A DNA stretch of 64,000 nucleotides, from positions 1 to 64,000 of the forward strand of contig NZ_JAMBLT010000007.1 of assembly GCF_023336895.1 (NCBI RefSeq), given 5' to 3'. Origin of the DNA: Parasutterella secunda (GTDB lineage: Bacteria > Pseudomonadota > Gammaproteobacteria > Burkholderiales > Burkholderiaceae_F). The notes beneath the pieces are model-generated. The model did not search any database. It was not told the DNA's origin and saw only the letters and a list, made by a program, of their open reading frames with translations. The translations under genes were made by a program, and so were the position numbers. Below, piece after piece: positions 12,437-22,556 of this stretch. How positions within the stretch are numbered: the first letter of the stretch is position 1; every line of letters begins with the position of its first letter.

Positions 12437-13165
12437 ATGACGGAACAAACGCCTGTAAAGTACAAGCGAGTGCTTTTGAAGCTCTCCGGTGAATCTTTAA
12501 TGGGACCGGATGCCTTCGGTATCAATCGTGAGACGATTCAATCAACGGTTGAAGATATTAAAGAAGCTTACGACATGGGAGTGCAGATCGGCATCGTCGT
12601 GGGCGGCGGTAACATTTTCCGCGGCGTGGCTTTAGGTTCAACCGGTATGGAGCGCACCCAAGGCGACCACATGGGGATGCTCGCCACGTTGATGAATGCG
12701 TTGGCTCTTCAGGATGCATTGCGTAAAAATGGCGTTGAAGCTCGAGTACAAAGCGCTTTGAATATCGAGCGAATCGCAGAATCCTATATTCGTGGCAAAG
12801 CGTTGCGTCATTTAGAAAAGGGCCGTATTGTGATTTTTGCGGCCGGTACCGGCAATCCTTACTTCACTACCGATACAACAGCCGCTTTGCGCGGTGCTGA
12901 AATCGGCGCTGACATTGTGCTTAAGGCAACGATGGTGGACGGTATTTATTCGGCTGATCCGAAGAAAGTGCCCGATGCTACGTTCTATAAGACCATCACG
13001 TTCGATGAAGTGATCAAGCGTGATCTTAAAGTGATGGATGCTACGGCTTTCGCTTTGTGCCGCGAACAGAATCTGCCGATCAAGGTCTTTAATATCCGCA
13101 AGAAGGGCTCTATTGCCCGAGTTTGCCGCGGTGAAGAAGAAGGTACCTTGGTCTACAACCCTTAA
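12437..13165 (+). CDS. pyrH: UMP kinase PyrH
   Basis: PyrH phosphorylates UMP to UDP in de novo pyrimidine synthesis; the bacterial enzyme is a hexamer of the amino-acid-kinase fold. The 242-residue protein shows the phosphate-binding motifs KLSGESL near the N-terminus and [10 protein letters not shown], then the UMP/ATP region [19 protein letters not shown] and a C-terminal [13 protein letters not shown]. It starts the second part of the cluster (pyrH-frr-uppS-cdsA), in the standard order. Confidence 0.97.
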   Translation: MTEQTPVKYKRVLLKLSGESLMGPDAFGINRETIQSTVEDIKEAYDMGVQIGIVVGGGNIFRGVALGSTGMERTQGDHMGMLATLMNALALQDALRKNGVEARVQSALNIERIAESYIRGKALRHLEKGRIVIFAAGTGNPYFTTDTTAALRGAEIGADIVLKATMVDGIYSADPKKVPDATFYKTITFDEVIKRDLKVMDATAFALCREQNLPIKVFNIRKKGSIARVCRGEEEGTLVYNP

Positions 13166-13198
13166 CCAGAGACGCTAATCGTCAACGGAGTGATTTTT

Positions 13199-13759
13199 AT
13201 GTCAATCAGTGAAATTCAAAAACAAACCGAATATAAGATGAATCGTACGGTGGAAACCTTGCGTGAAGATTTCATCAAGATCCGTACGGGCCGTGCATCT
13301 ACCGGTTTGCTCGATCACGTGATGGTCGACTATTACGGTACGATGACCCCGATTAATCAAGTTGCTCAAGTAGGCGTTGCCGATGCTCGCACGCTGACGG
13401 TTCAGCCCTGGGAAAAGACGATGGTGGCTCCGATTGAAAAGGCTATCCGTTCGTCTGATTTGGGTTTGAATCCGGCAACTTCTGGCATGCTGATCCGTGT
13501 ACCGCTTCCTCCGCTTACTGAAGAACGTCGTCGCGAATTGACGAAGGTCGTTCGTCATTTGGGTGAAGAAGCCAAGGTGGCTGTGCGCAACTTGCGCCGT
13601 GACGCAAACGAACAGATCAAGAAGTTGACGAAGGCTAAGGAAATTTCTGAGGATGATGAATCCCGCGCCGAAAAAGAAATCCAAAAGTTGACGGATAACT
13701 TTGTGGTTGCCATCGATAAGTGCGTGGCCGAAAAAGAAAAAGAAGTGATGACGGTTTAA
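13199..13759 (+). CDS. frr: Ribosome recycling factor
   Basis: RRF splits post-termination ribosomes together with EF-G. The 186-residue protein has the family length. It contains the N-terminal helix with [14 protein letters not shown], the domain II segment [15 protein letters not shown] and the C-terminal [20 protein letters not shown]. The ATG at 13199 is preceded by ACGGAGTG; an in-frame GTG lies at 13190 and would add only three residues. It follows pyrH closely and precedes uppS by 15 bases. Confidence 0.97.
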   Translation: MSISEIQKQTEYKMNRTVETLREDFIKIRTGRASTGLLDHVMVDYYGTMTPINQVAQVGVADARTLTVQPWEKTMVAPIEKAIRSSDLGLNPATSGMLIRVPLPPLTEERRRELTKVVRHLGEEAKVAVRNLRRDANEQIKKLTKAKEISEDDESRAEKEIQKLTDNFVVAIDKCVAEKEKEVMTV

Positions 13760-13774
13760 TCAGCAACCGCCCCG

Positions 13775-14530
13775 ATGAGTCAAACTAATCAAAAAGGCGG
13801 CGGGGCACCTTGCCACGTCGCCATTATTATGGATGGAAACGGCCGCTGGGCTCAGCGCCGTTTTCTGCCCCGTGCAGAAGGTCACCGGCGTGGTGTGCGA
13901 AGTGTACGCCGCGTTATCGAAGCTGCCGCCCAAAGCGGCGTGCGGTATCTGTCCCTTTTTGCTTTCAGCAGCGAAAATTGGAAACGTCCTGCCGACGAAG
14001 TCAATGCTTTAATGGGACTGTTTGCCACAGCTCTTAAAAAAGAAGCTCAGGCAATGCGGGAAAACGGCGTTAAGCTTCGTGTCGCAGGGGACCTTTCTGC
14101 ATTTTCCAAAGACATTCAAGAAAGCATTAAAGAAAGTGAAGCCATGACCGCTCATGGTGAGACCATGACACTGACCATTTGCGCCAACTATGGCGGCCGC
14201 TGGGATATCGTGGAAGCTTTCCGAAATATTTTGCGCAAGGATCCTTCCATTGCCCAAGAACCTGAACGGGTGACCGAGGCATTGGTGGATGCTAATTTAG
14301 CTTTCGATTGGGCGCCGCCCGTGGATTTGATGATCCGCACAGGGGGCGAGCAGCGCATTAGTAATTTTATTTTGTGGCAGGCGGCTTATGCTGAGCTCTA
14401 CGCCTCGCCTCGTTTATGGCCTGACTTTGATGAGAATGATCTCAAAGAGGCCCTTGATTGGTATGCCGGCCGTGAACGTCGGTTTGGCATGACCGGAGAA
14501 CAAATTAAAGCCCTCGGCCACGGAGAGTGA
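13775..14530 (+). CDS. uppS: Isoprenyl transferase (undecaprenyl diphosphate synthase)
   Basis: UppS adds isopentenyl units in cis to farnesyl diphosphate, giving the C55 carrier lipid for peptidoglycan and surface polymers. The 251-residue sequence shows the diphosphate-binding IIMDGNGRWAQRR motif, the HRRGV segment, FSSENWKRP, and the IPP-binding RTGGEQRISNF near residue 190. It precedes cdsA with the stop and start codons nearly touching, indicating translational coupling. Confidence 0.97.
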   Translation: MSQTNQKGGGAPCHVAIIMDGNGRWAQRRFLPRAEGHRRGVRSVRRVIEAAAQSGVRYLSLFAFSSENWKRPADEVNALMGLFATALKKEAQAMRENGVKLRVAGDLSAFSKDIQESIKESEAMTAHGETMTLTICANYGGRWDIVEAFRNILRKDPSIAQEPERVTEALVDANLAFDWAPPVDLMIRTGGEQRISNFILWQAAYAELYASPRLWPDFDENDLKEALDWYAGRERRFGMTGEQIKALGHGE

Positions 14531-14532
14531 CG

Positions 14533-15432
14533 ATGCTGAAGCAACGTGTGATTACGGCTATTGTTTTACTGCTGATTTTGATCGGCTCATACTGGTTAGG
14601 ACCTGTTGAATTTGCCGGAGTGATGGCCGTCGCATTTATCCTCGCTCAGTGGGAGTGGCTGAAACTGGCAGGTTTAAGTTCAGCCGTCTCCGCAGTCATC
14701 GCTATTCTTGTCGGCGGATCTATTTCAGGGCTCACTTATCTGGCTTATCTCGATTTGCAGATGATCGATCAGGCTGCCCGTGAGTACCAAATGCTCTATG
14801 CCAACCTTTCGGGCATTTTTGTGATGTACCTTGCCGTCATCACGTTGCTTTGGGTCGGTATCTCCATCCGCGTTTTCTTTGCCAGAAATACCGGTTTGCC
14901 CGTCAATAAAGTGGTGGTCGGTGTAACTGGCGTATTCTTTCCTCCAGCGGCTTGGTTGGCTTTTGTGGCCATGTACGCCTCTTTTGGCATCACCATGGTG
15001 ATTTCACTTTTGGCCATTGTTTGGGTGGCTGACATCATGGCCTACTTCACCGGCATGGCTTTCGGTAAACACCGCATGTCTCCGGCTATCAGCCCCAAAA
15101 AGAGTTGGGAAGGTGTTGCGGGAGGCATGTTGAGCGTGATGATTTTAGGGCTTATCTTTGCCTGGTTCTTCTCTTGGATGAATACTATTCCCGGTGTGAT
15201 CGTTGAGTCCATGGGGGTTGTGGCCTGGATTGTTGCCGCTTTCATTTTGGTCTCCCTTTCGATTGTGGGGGATTTGTTTGAAAGTGCTTTGAAGCGTCAG
15301 GCAGGCATCAAAGATTCCAGTAATTTATTACCGGGTCACGGCGGCTTTTATGACCGTCTTGATGCCATGATGCCGACACTTCCGGCCGGTTTTCTTTTGA
15401 CCGTATTGATTCTCTCGGGAACAATCGGCTAA
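14533..15432 (+). CDS. cdsA: Phosphatidate cytidylyltransferase CdsA
   Basis: CdsA converts phosphatidic acid and CTP to CDP-diacylglycerol, the precursor of all phospholipids. The protein is very hydrophobic, with about eight membrane segments. The C-terminal family signature is clear: SLSIVGDLFESALKRQAGIKD followed by SSNLLPGHGGFYDRLDAM. I set the start at ATG 14533, two bases after the uppS stop, with GGAGAG upstream; the GTG at 14527, overlapping uppS, is the alternative. Confidence 0.95.
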   Translation: MLKQRVITAIVLLLILIGSYWLGPVEFAGVMAVAFILAQWEWLKLAGLSSAVSAVIAILVGGSISGLTYLAYLDLQMIDQAAREYQMLYANLSGIFVMYLAVITLLWVGISIRVFFARNTGLPVNKVVVGVTGVFFPPAAWLAFVAMYASFGITMVISLLAIVWVADIMAYFTGMAFGKHRMSPAISPKKSWEGVAGGMLSVMILGLIFAWFFSWMNTIPGVIVESMGVVAWIVAAFILVSLSIVGDLFESALKRQAGIKDSSNLLPGHGGFYDRLDAMMPTLPAGFLLTVLILSGTIG

Positions 15433-15459
15433 TTGAGTAGATTGGATTAAATAACCGTT

Positions 15460-16623
15460 ATGCAGAATATTGCCATTTTCGGTGCAACGGGGTCGATCGG
15501 GGGATCGACCCTTGATGTCTTGTCGCACTATAAAGATCGTTATCGAGTTTTCGCTTTAACAGCCAATAGCCGAGTGGAGGAATTGGTCCGTCTTTGTGAA
15601 TCACATCACCCCCGAATCGCTCTTGTGGCCGATGAGTCTAAAAAAGATGTTTTAGCCTCTTCGCTTAAAACTCGAGGACTGACCGACATTGAAGTATGGG
15701 CAGGGGAATCGGATTTGGTGCGATTGGCTGCTTTGCCTGAAGTCGATGTTGCGGTTTTAGCCATTGTCGGAGCGGCGGGATTAGCGCCGACTTTTTCGGC
15801 TGCGCGAGCCGGGAAACGTTTGCTGTTAGCCAATAAAGAAAGTGTTGTGTGCGGCGGAGCGCTTTTGATGAAGAGCATCAAAGAGCATGGTGCAGAACTG
15901 TTACCTGTTGACAGTGAACACAATGCGATCTTTCAGTGCTTGACTTCGGCCAGTGACGAAGACAGAAAAAACGCGCGGCTTATTCTGACGGCTTCGGGCG
16001 GCCCTTTTAGAAAGCGCATGGATTTAACCGAGGTGACACCCGAAGATGCTGTTGCCCATCCGACTTGGAATATGGGGCGCAAGATCAGTGTTGACAGCGC
16101 CACGTTGATGAATAAGGGACTGGAAGTGATTGAAGCGTCCTGGCTCTTTGGTTTTCCGCCCGATCGCATTGATGTGGTGATTCATCCGCAAAGTTTGATT
16201 CATTCAATGGTTCAATATGCTGACGGCTGCATCCTTGCACAAATGGGGGCGCCCGATATGCGTACGCCCATTGCCTACTCGTTAGGGTGGCCGGAGCGTC
16301 TCGATGGTTTTGCCAAGCGAGTGGATTTCGCCGCTTTGGGCAGTGTGACTTTTGAAGCGCCCGATATCCAACGCTTTCCCCAATTGGGATACGCCTATGA
16401 AGCTTTGCGCATGGGCGGGGCGGCGAGTATCGTTTTAAATGCTGCCAATGAAATTGCCGTTGAGGCATTCTTGGATCGCAGAATTCGTTTCCTTGATATC
16501 GCGCGAAGCTGCCGTCAAATGATGGACAGTATGGTTCTTACGGCTCCAAAGTCTTTGGAAGAAGTTTTGGCAGCAGACCGTGAAGCCAGAATCAAAACCC
16601 GTGAGGTGATCGCTCAATGGTAA
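15460..16623 (+). CDS. dxr: 1-deoxy-D-xylulose-5-phosphate reductoisomerase Dxr (IspC)
   Basis: Dxr makes 2-C-methyl-D-erythritol 4-phosphate with NADPH, the committed step of the MEP isoprenoid pathway that feeds uppS two genes upstream. The 387-residue protein has the Rossmann motif GATGSIGGSTLDV at residues 7-19, the metal and substrate region LLPVDSEHNAIFQCL, the loop TASGGPFR and the NMGRKISVDSATLMNKGLE segment. The stop overlaps the start of rseP by seven bases. Confidence 0.97.
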   Translation: MQNIAIFGATGSIGGSTLDVLSHYKDRYRVFALTANSRVEELVRLCESHHPRIALVADESKKDVLASSLKTRGLTDIEVWAGESDLVRLAALPEVDVAVLAIVGAAGLAPTFSAARAGKRLLLANKESVVCGGALLMKSIKEHGAELLPVDSEHNAIFQCLTSASDEDRKNARLILTASGGPFRKRMDLTEVTPEDAVAHPTWNMGRKISVDSATLMNKGLEVIEASWLFGFPPDRIDVVIHPQSLIHSMVQYADGCILAQMGAPDMRTPIAYSLGWPERLDGFAKRVDFAALGSVTFEAPDIQRFPQLGYAYEALRMGGAASIVLNAANEIAVEAFLDRRIRFLDIARSCRQMMDSMVLTAPKSLEEVLAADREARIKTREVIAQW

Positions 16624-17969
16624 CGGCCCTTTTAGCCTTTGCCGTTGCGCTCGGCATTTTGATTACATTTCACGAACTCGGCCACTATCTTGTTGCGAGA
16701 CTGTGCGGTGTAAAAGTTCTTACTTTTAGTTTTGGTTTCGGTCCCAAGCTTTTCAGTAAACGTTTGGGCAGAGACAAAACCGAGTGGTGCATTTCTGCGT
16801 TACCCTTGGGTGGCTACGTTTCGATGTTGGACGAGCGCCAAGAGGGGATGGTGGTAGATCCTGCGGAAGCTCACCGAGCTTTTAATCGTCAATCCGTTTA
16901 TAAGCGTTTTGCCATCGTTGCGGCCGGTCCCATAGCCAATATTCTTTTGGCCATTATTTTTTATGCCATTATGGCTTGGAGCGGTCAGCCGGAAATTCGT
17001 CCGGTCATGGATACGCCGGTTGCTCAATCACAAGCCGCGCAACTTCAAATTCAGCGTCTTGACCAAGTGGTCAGTTTCGGTGACAAGAAAATCGAAGGCT
17101 TGGAAGATTTCAACTGGGCGATTTTGGAACATATCGGTGAATCCAATGTTCCCTTGGTTCTGGATCGGGGAGGTACCCGTTTTACCGTTGATTTTGATTT
17201 AAAAGATATCAAAATTGATGAAGACAGCACCAGTCCCTTTACTCAGCTGGGCATTAATCTTTGGTACGGTTATCCAGTCCTTTTTAATATTCAAAAGGAT
17301 TCTCCGGCGGCTCAGGCTGGCATTAAGGATGGCGATGTTGTCTTGAGTGCGGACGGCCGTTACGGTTTGTCCGTGCAGGAGCTAGTCAATTACATCAAGG
17401 ATAAAGACCAAACCCCTATTCGTTTGGTACTTCAAAATGAAAAGGGGCAAGCTCGTGAGGTGATTGTTCGACCGGAGGTTCGCGCCGTTGACGATGGCAA
17501 GGGTAATCTCGTTGAGCGCCCGGTTATTGGCGTGAACGTTGGAATTAAGCCCAATTTGATTTGGATCTCCAAAGGTCCCGTTGATGGGTTAATGGCTGGC
17601 GTTGACCGTACCATTTCAATTACAAAGACAACGTATAAGGCTGTGGTTCAAATGATCACAGGAGAGGCCAGCACGAAAAACCTCACCGGTCCCGTGACCA
17701 TCGCCGATTATGCGGGTAAAACCGCCCAGATGGGCTGGCGCGTTTATTTATCCTTTTTGGCTATGATTTCGGTCAGTTTGGGCCTTTTGAATTTACTGCC
17801 GATACCGTTGTTAGACGGGGGACACCTCCTGTATTATTTGGTTGAAATTCTGAGAGGCCGGCCTTTGCCCGAGTGGGCGATGCAGGCTGGCCAGAAAGTG
17901 GGACTGTTGATTGTTTTGGCATTGGGGGCTTTAGCCCTTTCCAATGACTTTATAAGGCTGATACAATAG
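16617..17969 (+). CDS. rseP: Site-2 metalloprotease RseP
   Basis: RseP is an intramembrane zinc protease that cuts anti-sigma factors (RseA in E. coli) and remnant signal peptides. The HExxH motif is in the first membrane helix (FHELGHY; H19, E20, H23). One or two PDZ regions fill the middle (a clear one around GYPVLFNIQKDSPAAQAGIKDGD), and the third zinc ligand lies in the C-terminal PIPLLDGGHL motif. The 450-residue length is normal. Its place just before bamA is the standard proteobacterial order and links it to envelope stress control. Confidence 0.97.
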   Translation: MVTALLAFAVALGILITFHELGHYLVARLCGVKVLTFSFGFGPKLFSKRLGRDKTEWCISALPLGGYVSMLDERQEGMVVDPAEAHRAFNRQSVYKRFAIVAAGPIANILLAIIFYAIMAWSGQPEIRPVMDTPVAQSQAAQLQIQRLDQVVSFGDKKIEGLEDFNWAILEHIGESNVPLVLDRGGTRFTVDFDLKDIKIDEDSTSPFTQLGINLWYGYPVLFNIQKDSPAAQAGIKDGDVVLSADGRYGLSVQELVNYIKDKDQTPIRLVLQNEKGQAREVIVRPEVRAVDDGKGNLVERPVIGVNVGIKPNLIWISKGPVDGLMAGVDRTISITKTTYKAVVQMITGEASTKNLTGPVTIADYAGKTAQMGWRVYLSFLAMISVSLGLLNLLPIPLLDGGHLLYYLVEILRGRPLPEWAMQAGQKVGLLIVLALGALALSNDFIRLIQ

Positions 17970-17995
17970 GCCATCCGAGCAAATCGTTATAAAAA

Positions 17996-20326
17996 ATGCA
18001 TTTGAAATCTTCCCTATTGCGCGCCTCGGTGGTGACGGCGCTCATGTCGATTGCAGGTGTCGCTTTTGCGGCAGCCTCTGATTTTGTCATTAAAGATATC
18101 CGCATTGAAGGTATCGCCCGTACTGAGCCCGGCACGGTGCTCTCGCACTTGCCATTTCAGGTGGGCGATGAATTCACAGACGCTAAAGGCAATACGGCCA
18201 TTCATGCGTTATATGGATCAGGTCTATTCCGTGATGTGCGCTTGCAGCGCGATGGCAATGTGTTGGTTGTTCAAGTTCAGGAACGTCCGGCAGTTGCATC
18301 CATCAGCACTCAGGGTATTCGCGCTTTTGACCATTCCGCCATTGAACAGAGCTTGCGGGATGTCGGTTTAGCTGAAGGTCGAATTTTTGACCATGCGACT
18401 TTGGATCGAGCTGACCAAGAAATGCGCCGCCAGTATTTGGCCCGCGGCTACTATGGGGTGGACGTTAAGACAACGGTGACGCCTCTGGATCGCAACCGCG
18501 TGAGACTGTCCATTGTGGTCGATGAAGGTGAGGCGGCCAGTATTGAATCCATCCGCTTTGTCGGCAACCGTGTGATGGATGACGAAGAGTTGCAGGAACA
18601 GATGCAGCTCACGCCATCGGGTTGGATGAGCTGGTACACGAAGAGCAACCTCTATTCACGTGAAAAACTTGCCGCTGACATTGAATCGATTCGCTCGTAC
18701 TACCTCAATAACGGTTATCTGGACTTTAAAGTTGACAGCGTCCAGGTTTCCATCGCCCCGAATAAACAAGATATCTTTATCACGATCAACGTCACCGAAG
18801 GCGAGCAGTATCACGTCTCCGGTGTCGAGTTGACCGGTGATATGTTGGGTCTGCAAGACGAACTTCAACAATTAATTGAAGTTGAGACAGGCTCCATTTA
18901 CAACGCTGAAGTCATTAACCGTACCTCTACGGCCATTACCGATAAGCTCTCGAGCATCGGCTACGCGTTTGCTTCGGCTCGTCCGAATCCTGTCGTTACC
19001 GGTGACAATGAAGCAAAGATTGTCTACACGATTGACCCGGGTCGTCGGGCTTATGTCCGTCACGTCAATATTTCCGGCAACAGCAAGACGCAAGACGAAG
19101 TGATTCGTCGTGAAGTGCGTCAGTATGAAGCGGCCTGGTTTGACAGCGACAAGGTGAAGCTTTCCCGTGACCGTATTGACCGTTTAGGTTTCTTTGATTC
19201 GGTGACCGTCGATCCGAAACCGGTTCCGGGTACACGTGACCAGGTTGATTTGGAAGTGGTTGTGAAAGAACGTCCGACAGGCTCCATTAGCTTGGGTGCG
19301 GGTTTCTCCACAAGTGACGGTGTGATTTTGTCGGCCGGTTTTGCTCAAAACAACATTTTCGGTACCGGTAAAGCGTTAAGTGCTGAAGTCAATACGTCAG
19401 ATAGCTCCCGTACTTATGCTGTTTCTTTGACTGAACCGTACGTGACACCGGAAGGCATCTCGCGCTCAATTGACTTGTACGATCGTCGAGTCGATATGGA
19501 TGAGCTCGATTTGGCCGATGACCTTGAATACGAAACTCGCGGTGCGGCTGTGAGCTGGGGTATTCCGTTTACCGAATACGACCGTGTGTTCTTGGGCGCC
19601 AAGTGGGAAAATACGATCGTTGACGCAGGCACAGGAGCCCCGAGACGATATAGTCAGTATGTAGAAGATTTCGGAGATTCGCCTCACGCTGTAGCGGCCA
19701 CGATCGGTTGGTCTCGTGATAGCCGTGATAACGCTTTGGCACCGACCCGCGGTACCTATCAACGAATTTCTGGTGAAGTCACGCTTCCAGTACTTGATCT
19801 TCGATACTATCGTGCTAGCTACCAGTTACAACATTACTGGCCGGTCACGCGTGATTTAACCTTGGCGTTTAACGGTGAAATCGGCTACGGGGATAGCTGG
19901 GGCGGTAAAGAATACCCGTTCTTTAAGAACTTCTATGCTGGTGGTATCGGCAGTGTCCGTGGCTACGAAAATTCCAGCTTAGGTCCGAAGGATAATTCAT
20001 CTGGTGGAGAGGGTGATAGCGCTGGTGGTAATGCTTCTTTGAACTTCTCCATTGAAATGTTGATGCCATTGCCGGGTGCCGACCGCACGCTTCGTTGGTT
20101 TACCTTCCTCGATGGCGGTTGGGTTTGGGGCGATTCTTATGGACAGAATGGTCGTGTTGAAGACAAGATGAATATTTCTCTGTCTGACTTGCGTTATTCA
20201 GTCGGTGTCGGTGTAGCCTGGATTTCGCCGTTAGGCCCGTTGAAGTTCAGTATCGCGGCGCCGCTCAACGACAAGGATGGCGACGAAGTCGAACGCTTCC
20301 AATTCCAAATCGGTACGGGCTTCTAA
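17996..20326 (+). CDS. bamA: Outer membrane protein assembly factor BamA
   Basis: BamA is the core of the machine that inserts beta-barrels into the outer membrane. A signal peptide covers about residues 1-26 (cleavage after GVAFA). Five POTRA repeats follow, with recognisable starts such as FVIKDIRIEGIART, IESIRFVGNRVM, YHVSGVELTGD and YVRHVNISGNSKT. The C-terminal half is a beta-barrel ending in phenylalanine, with the barrel motif GGIGSVRGYENSSLGP. The 776-residue length is typical. It is followed by skp and lpx genes, as in other proteobacteria. Confidence 0.97.
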   Translation: MHLKSSLLRASVVTALMSIAGVAFAAASDFVIKDIRIEGIARTEPGTVLSHLPFQVGDEFTDAKGNTAIHALYGSGLFRDVRLQRDGNVLVVQVQERPAVASISTQGIRAFDHSAIEQSLRDVGLAEGRIFDHATLDRADQEMRRQYLARGYYGVDVKTTVTPLDRNRVRLSIVVDEGEAASIESIRFVGNRVMDDEELQEQMQLTPSGWMSWYTKSNLYSREKLAADIESIRSYYLNNGYLDFKVDSVQVSIAPNKQDIFITINVTEGEQYHVSGVELTGDMLGLQDELQQLIEVETGSIYNAEVINRTSTAITDKLSSIGYAFASARPNPVVTGDNEAKIVYTIDPGRRAYVRHVNISGNSKTQDEVIRREVRQYEAAWFDSDKVKLSRDRIDRLGFFDSVTVDPKPVPGTRDQVDLEVVVKERPTGSISLGAGFSTSDGVILSAGFAQNNIFGTGKALSAEVNTSDSSRTYAVSLTEPYVTPEGISRSIDLYDRRVDMDELDLADDLEYETRGAAVSWGIPFTEYDRVFLGAKWENTIVDAGTGAPRRYSQYVEDFGDSPHAVAATIGWSRDSRDNALAPTRGTYQRISGEVTLPVLDLRYYRASYQLQHYWPVTRDLTLAFNGEIGYGDSWGGKEYPFFKNFYAGGIGSVRGYENSSLGPKDNSSGGEGDSAGGNASLNFSIEMLMPLPGADRTLRWFTFLDGGWVWGDSYGQNGRVEDKMNISLSDLRYSVGVGVAWISPLGPLKFSIAAPLNDKDGDEVERFQFQIGTGF

Positions 20327-20367
20327 CATAGCCTGATCACCTTTACGGAAGGGTTCGCAAAATACTG

Positions 20368-20396
20368 GGGAAAGGGGTTTAAAGACCGCCTTTCCC
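20368..20396 (+). terminator. Intercistronic hairpin between bamA and skp
   Basis: GGGAAAGG (20368-20375) pairs with CCTTTCCC (20389-20396). No real T-run follows, so it may be a processing or stability element rather than a full terminator. Confidence 0.4.
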
Positions 20397-20423
20397 TTGA
20401 GCGTACATGGAGTACATGAAAAT

Positions 20424-20918
20424 ATGCTGAAAAAATTGGCTCTTGCCTCGATTCTTTCATTGGCGATGATGGCCCAATCGGCACTAGCTGATACTAAGAT
20501 AGGGGTGGTGAATCCGGATCGTATTCTTCGAGAAAGTGCCGCGGCGCAGTCGGCTCAAGTGAAACTTGAAAAGGAGTTCGCTTCCCGAGAAAAGTCATTA
20601 TCTGTATCGGCCAAAGCGCTTAAGGCTGACGTTGAAAAATATCAAAAGCGCGCCTCTAAAATGAGTAACACCGAGCGGATGGCCGAAGAGCGTAAGTTGG
20701 CTGATCGTGAACGGTCGCTGCAACGTCGTGAACGTGAATTGCGTGAAGACTTAAACCGTCGCAGAAATGAAGAATTGCAGTCAATTTTGATGCGAAGCAA
20801 TGAAATTATCCGCGACATCGCCCGCAAGGGAAAATATGACTTGATCGTTCAAGAGGCCGTTTATGTCGGTCCGAACGTGGATATCACCGATCAGGTCATT
20901 AAAGCTTTGGGGAAATAA
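20424..20918 (+). CDS. skp: Periplasmic chaperone Skp/OmpH
   Basis: Skp is a trimeric periplasmic chaperone that holds unfolded outer membrane proteins for BamA. The 164-residue precursor has a signal peptide (about residues 1-22, ending QSALA). The mature part begins with the family motif KIGVVNPDRILRESAAAQ, followed by a long charged coiled coil (about residues 40-125) forming the arms of the chaperone. The ATG at 20424 is used, since it gives a proper signal peptide; an upstream TTG at 20397 does not. Its position between bamA and lpxD is standard. Confidence 0.92.
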   Translation: MLKKLALASILSLAMMAQSALADTKIGVVNPDRILRESAAAQSAQVKLEKEFASREKSLSVSAKALKADVEKYQKRASKMSNTERMAEERKLADRERSLQRRERELREDLNRRRNEELQSILMRSNEIIRDIARKGKYDLIVQEAVYVGPNVDITDQVIKALGK

Positions 20919-20921
20919 GTT

Positions 20922-22019
20922 ATGACACAAAGAACTGCTTATCCGATTGCTGTTCTCGTGGAAGCGGTGCGCCAGCAATGCGCTGGACGCCTTGCTCAAG
21001 AATTGGTCGGCCCTTATGAAGGGGTGGCTGTCAGAAGTATCGGCGCATTAAGCCACGCCAAACCCGACGAAGTGGCATTTTTGGCTAATCCGAAATTTAT
21101 TCATGAAGTCAAAGACTGCCAGGCTGGCGTCATTGTGCTTCGCAAAGAAGATAAGGAAGCTATTTACGGTGATGAAACGCCGCGCGCGATGGTCATCACC
21201 CCCAATCCTTATGCCTGGTTTGCTTTTGCCTTGCAAGTCGTCGAAAAACTTCAAAATCAATTTGCAAGTGGCATTCATCCTCATGCCTCCGTTGCCGTGA
21301 CGGCTAAAGTTGATCCGACAGCCCGTGTGGATGCCGGTGCTGTTATCGAAGATCACGCAGTGGTTGGAGCGCGCGCTTGGATTGGCGCCAACAGTGTGGT
21401 AGGAGTCGGCTCTGTCATCGGGGACGATACGCGCCTGCATCCCAATGTCACCGTTGATCATCACTGCACGATCGGGGCGCGTTGTGTGCTGCAGTCGGGT
21501 TGCGTGATCGGTGGCGACGGTTTTGGTTTTGCTCCCTTTGAAGGCGAGTGGGTGAAGATTCCGCAAATCGGTAGTGTTCGAATTGAAGATGACGTGGAAA
21601 TCGGTGCCAATACCGCTGTCGATCGTGGTGCGCTTGATGACACGGTGATCGGCAAAGGCAGCAAAGTTGATAACTTAATTCAGATCGCGCACAACTGCCG
21701 CTTGGGCGAACACTGTGTGATGGCAGGCGCTGCCAGCATGGCAGGATCCACCACGTTGGGTGACCATGTTACTGTCGGTGGCGCAGCCAATATCAACGGC
21801 CATATCAAGATTCCGAGCGGAGCGACCATCGGGCCGGCAACGACCGTGATTTCTTATCCGGATGATACGAAACTTATGATGGGCTTTTTCCCTGCGATGC
21901 CCAATCGTGAGTTTGAACGCTCAGCTGTAATGATTAAACATTTGCCTGAGATGCGTAAGCGCTTGAGAGCGCTTGAAGCGGCTTTGGCAAAATTAGAAGA
22001 CAACCAAAAGGAAAAATAA
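20922..22019 (+). CDS. lpxD: UDP-3-O-(3-hydroxyacyl)glucosamine N-acyltransferase LpxD
   Basis: LpxD adds the second hydroxyacyl chain in lipid A synthesis. The 365-residue protein has the N-terminal uridine-binding domain, a left-handed beta-helix of hexapeptide repeats (about residues 115-315, with VDHHCTIG, the catalytic-type [14 protein letters not shown] segment and GGAANINGH), and a C-terminal helix. It begins three bases after skp. Confidence 0.96.
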   Translation: MTQRTAYPIAVLVEAVRQQCAGRLAQELVGPYEGVAVRSIGALSHAKPDEVAFLANPKFIHEVKDCQAGVIVLRKEDKEAIYGDETPRAMVITPNPYAWFAFALQVVEKLQNQFASGIHPHASVAVTAKVDPTARVDAGAVIEDHAVVGARAWIGANSVVGVGSVIGDDTRLHPNVTVDHHCTIGARCVLQSGCVIGGDGFGFAPFEGEWVKIPQIGSVRIEDDVEIGANTAVDRGALDDTVIGKGSKVDNLIQIAHNCRLGEHCVMAGAASMAGSTTLGDHVTVGGAANINGHIKIPSGATIGPATTVISYPDDTKLMMGFFPAMPNREFERSAVMIKHLPEMRKRLRALEAALAKLEDNQKEK

Positions 22020-22023
22020 GAAA

Positions 22024-22473
22024 ATGAAATACAACATTCAAGATATTATGAAATATCTTCCGCACCGTTATCCGTTTTTGTTGATTGACCGTGTGGAAAG
22101 TGTGTCGGACGACTTGACGACGGCTGTTGTCATCAAAAACATCACGGCCAATGAACCGCAATTCCAAGGCCATTTCCCGGAATGTCCGGTCATGCCCGGT
22201 GTTTTGATTATTGAATCCATGGCTCAAGCCTGCGCCGTGTTGGCCTTGGCCCGTTTGACTGAAGAGCAGCGCAATGACGGCTCGCTTTACTTCTTTGCCG
22301 GCATCGATAATGCCCGTTTTAAGAAAGTCGTACAGCCCGGCGATCAATTGAAGATTCATTGCCACTTCTTGAAGGACCGCGCCGGTATCGGTAAGTTTGA
22401 AGCGACGGCCATGGTTGATGACCAAGTTGCATGTGTGGCCACGATGATGTGCGCCCGCCGCAAGATGGATTAA
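22024..22473 (+). CDS. fabZ: 3-hydroxyacyl-ACP dehydratase FabZ
   Basis: FabZ dehydrates 3-hydroxyacyl-ACP in fatty acid synthesis and competes with LpxA/LpxD for hydroxyacyl chains. The 149-residue hot-dog protein has the N-terminal LPHRYPFLLIDRV and the catalytic segment GHFPECPVMPGVLIIESMAQ, with the histidine and glutamate of the active site. It lies four bases after lpxD, in the usual lpxD-fabZ-lpxA order. Confidence 0.97.
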   Translation: MKYNIQDIMKYLPHRYPFLLIDRVESVSDDLTTAVVIKNITANEPQFQGHFPECPVMPGVLIIESMAQACAVLALARLTEEQRNDGSLYFFAGIDNARFKKVVQPGDQLKIHCHFLKDRAGIGKFEATAMVDDQVACVATMMCARRKMD

Positions 22474-22556
22474 TGTTTCTTTGACGCATGACGTCAAACG
22501 CCGGTCTCAAGCATTACTCTGACCGGTAACGATTAACTGAATAGAGGCGAGCCATC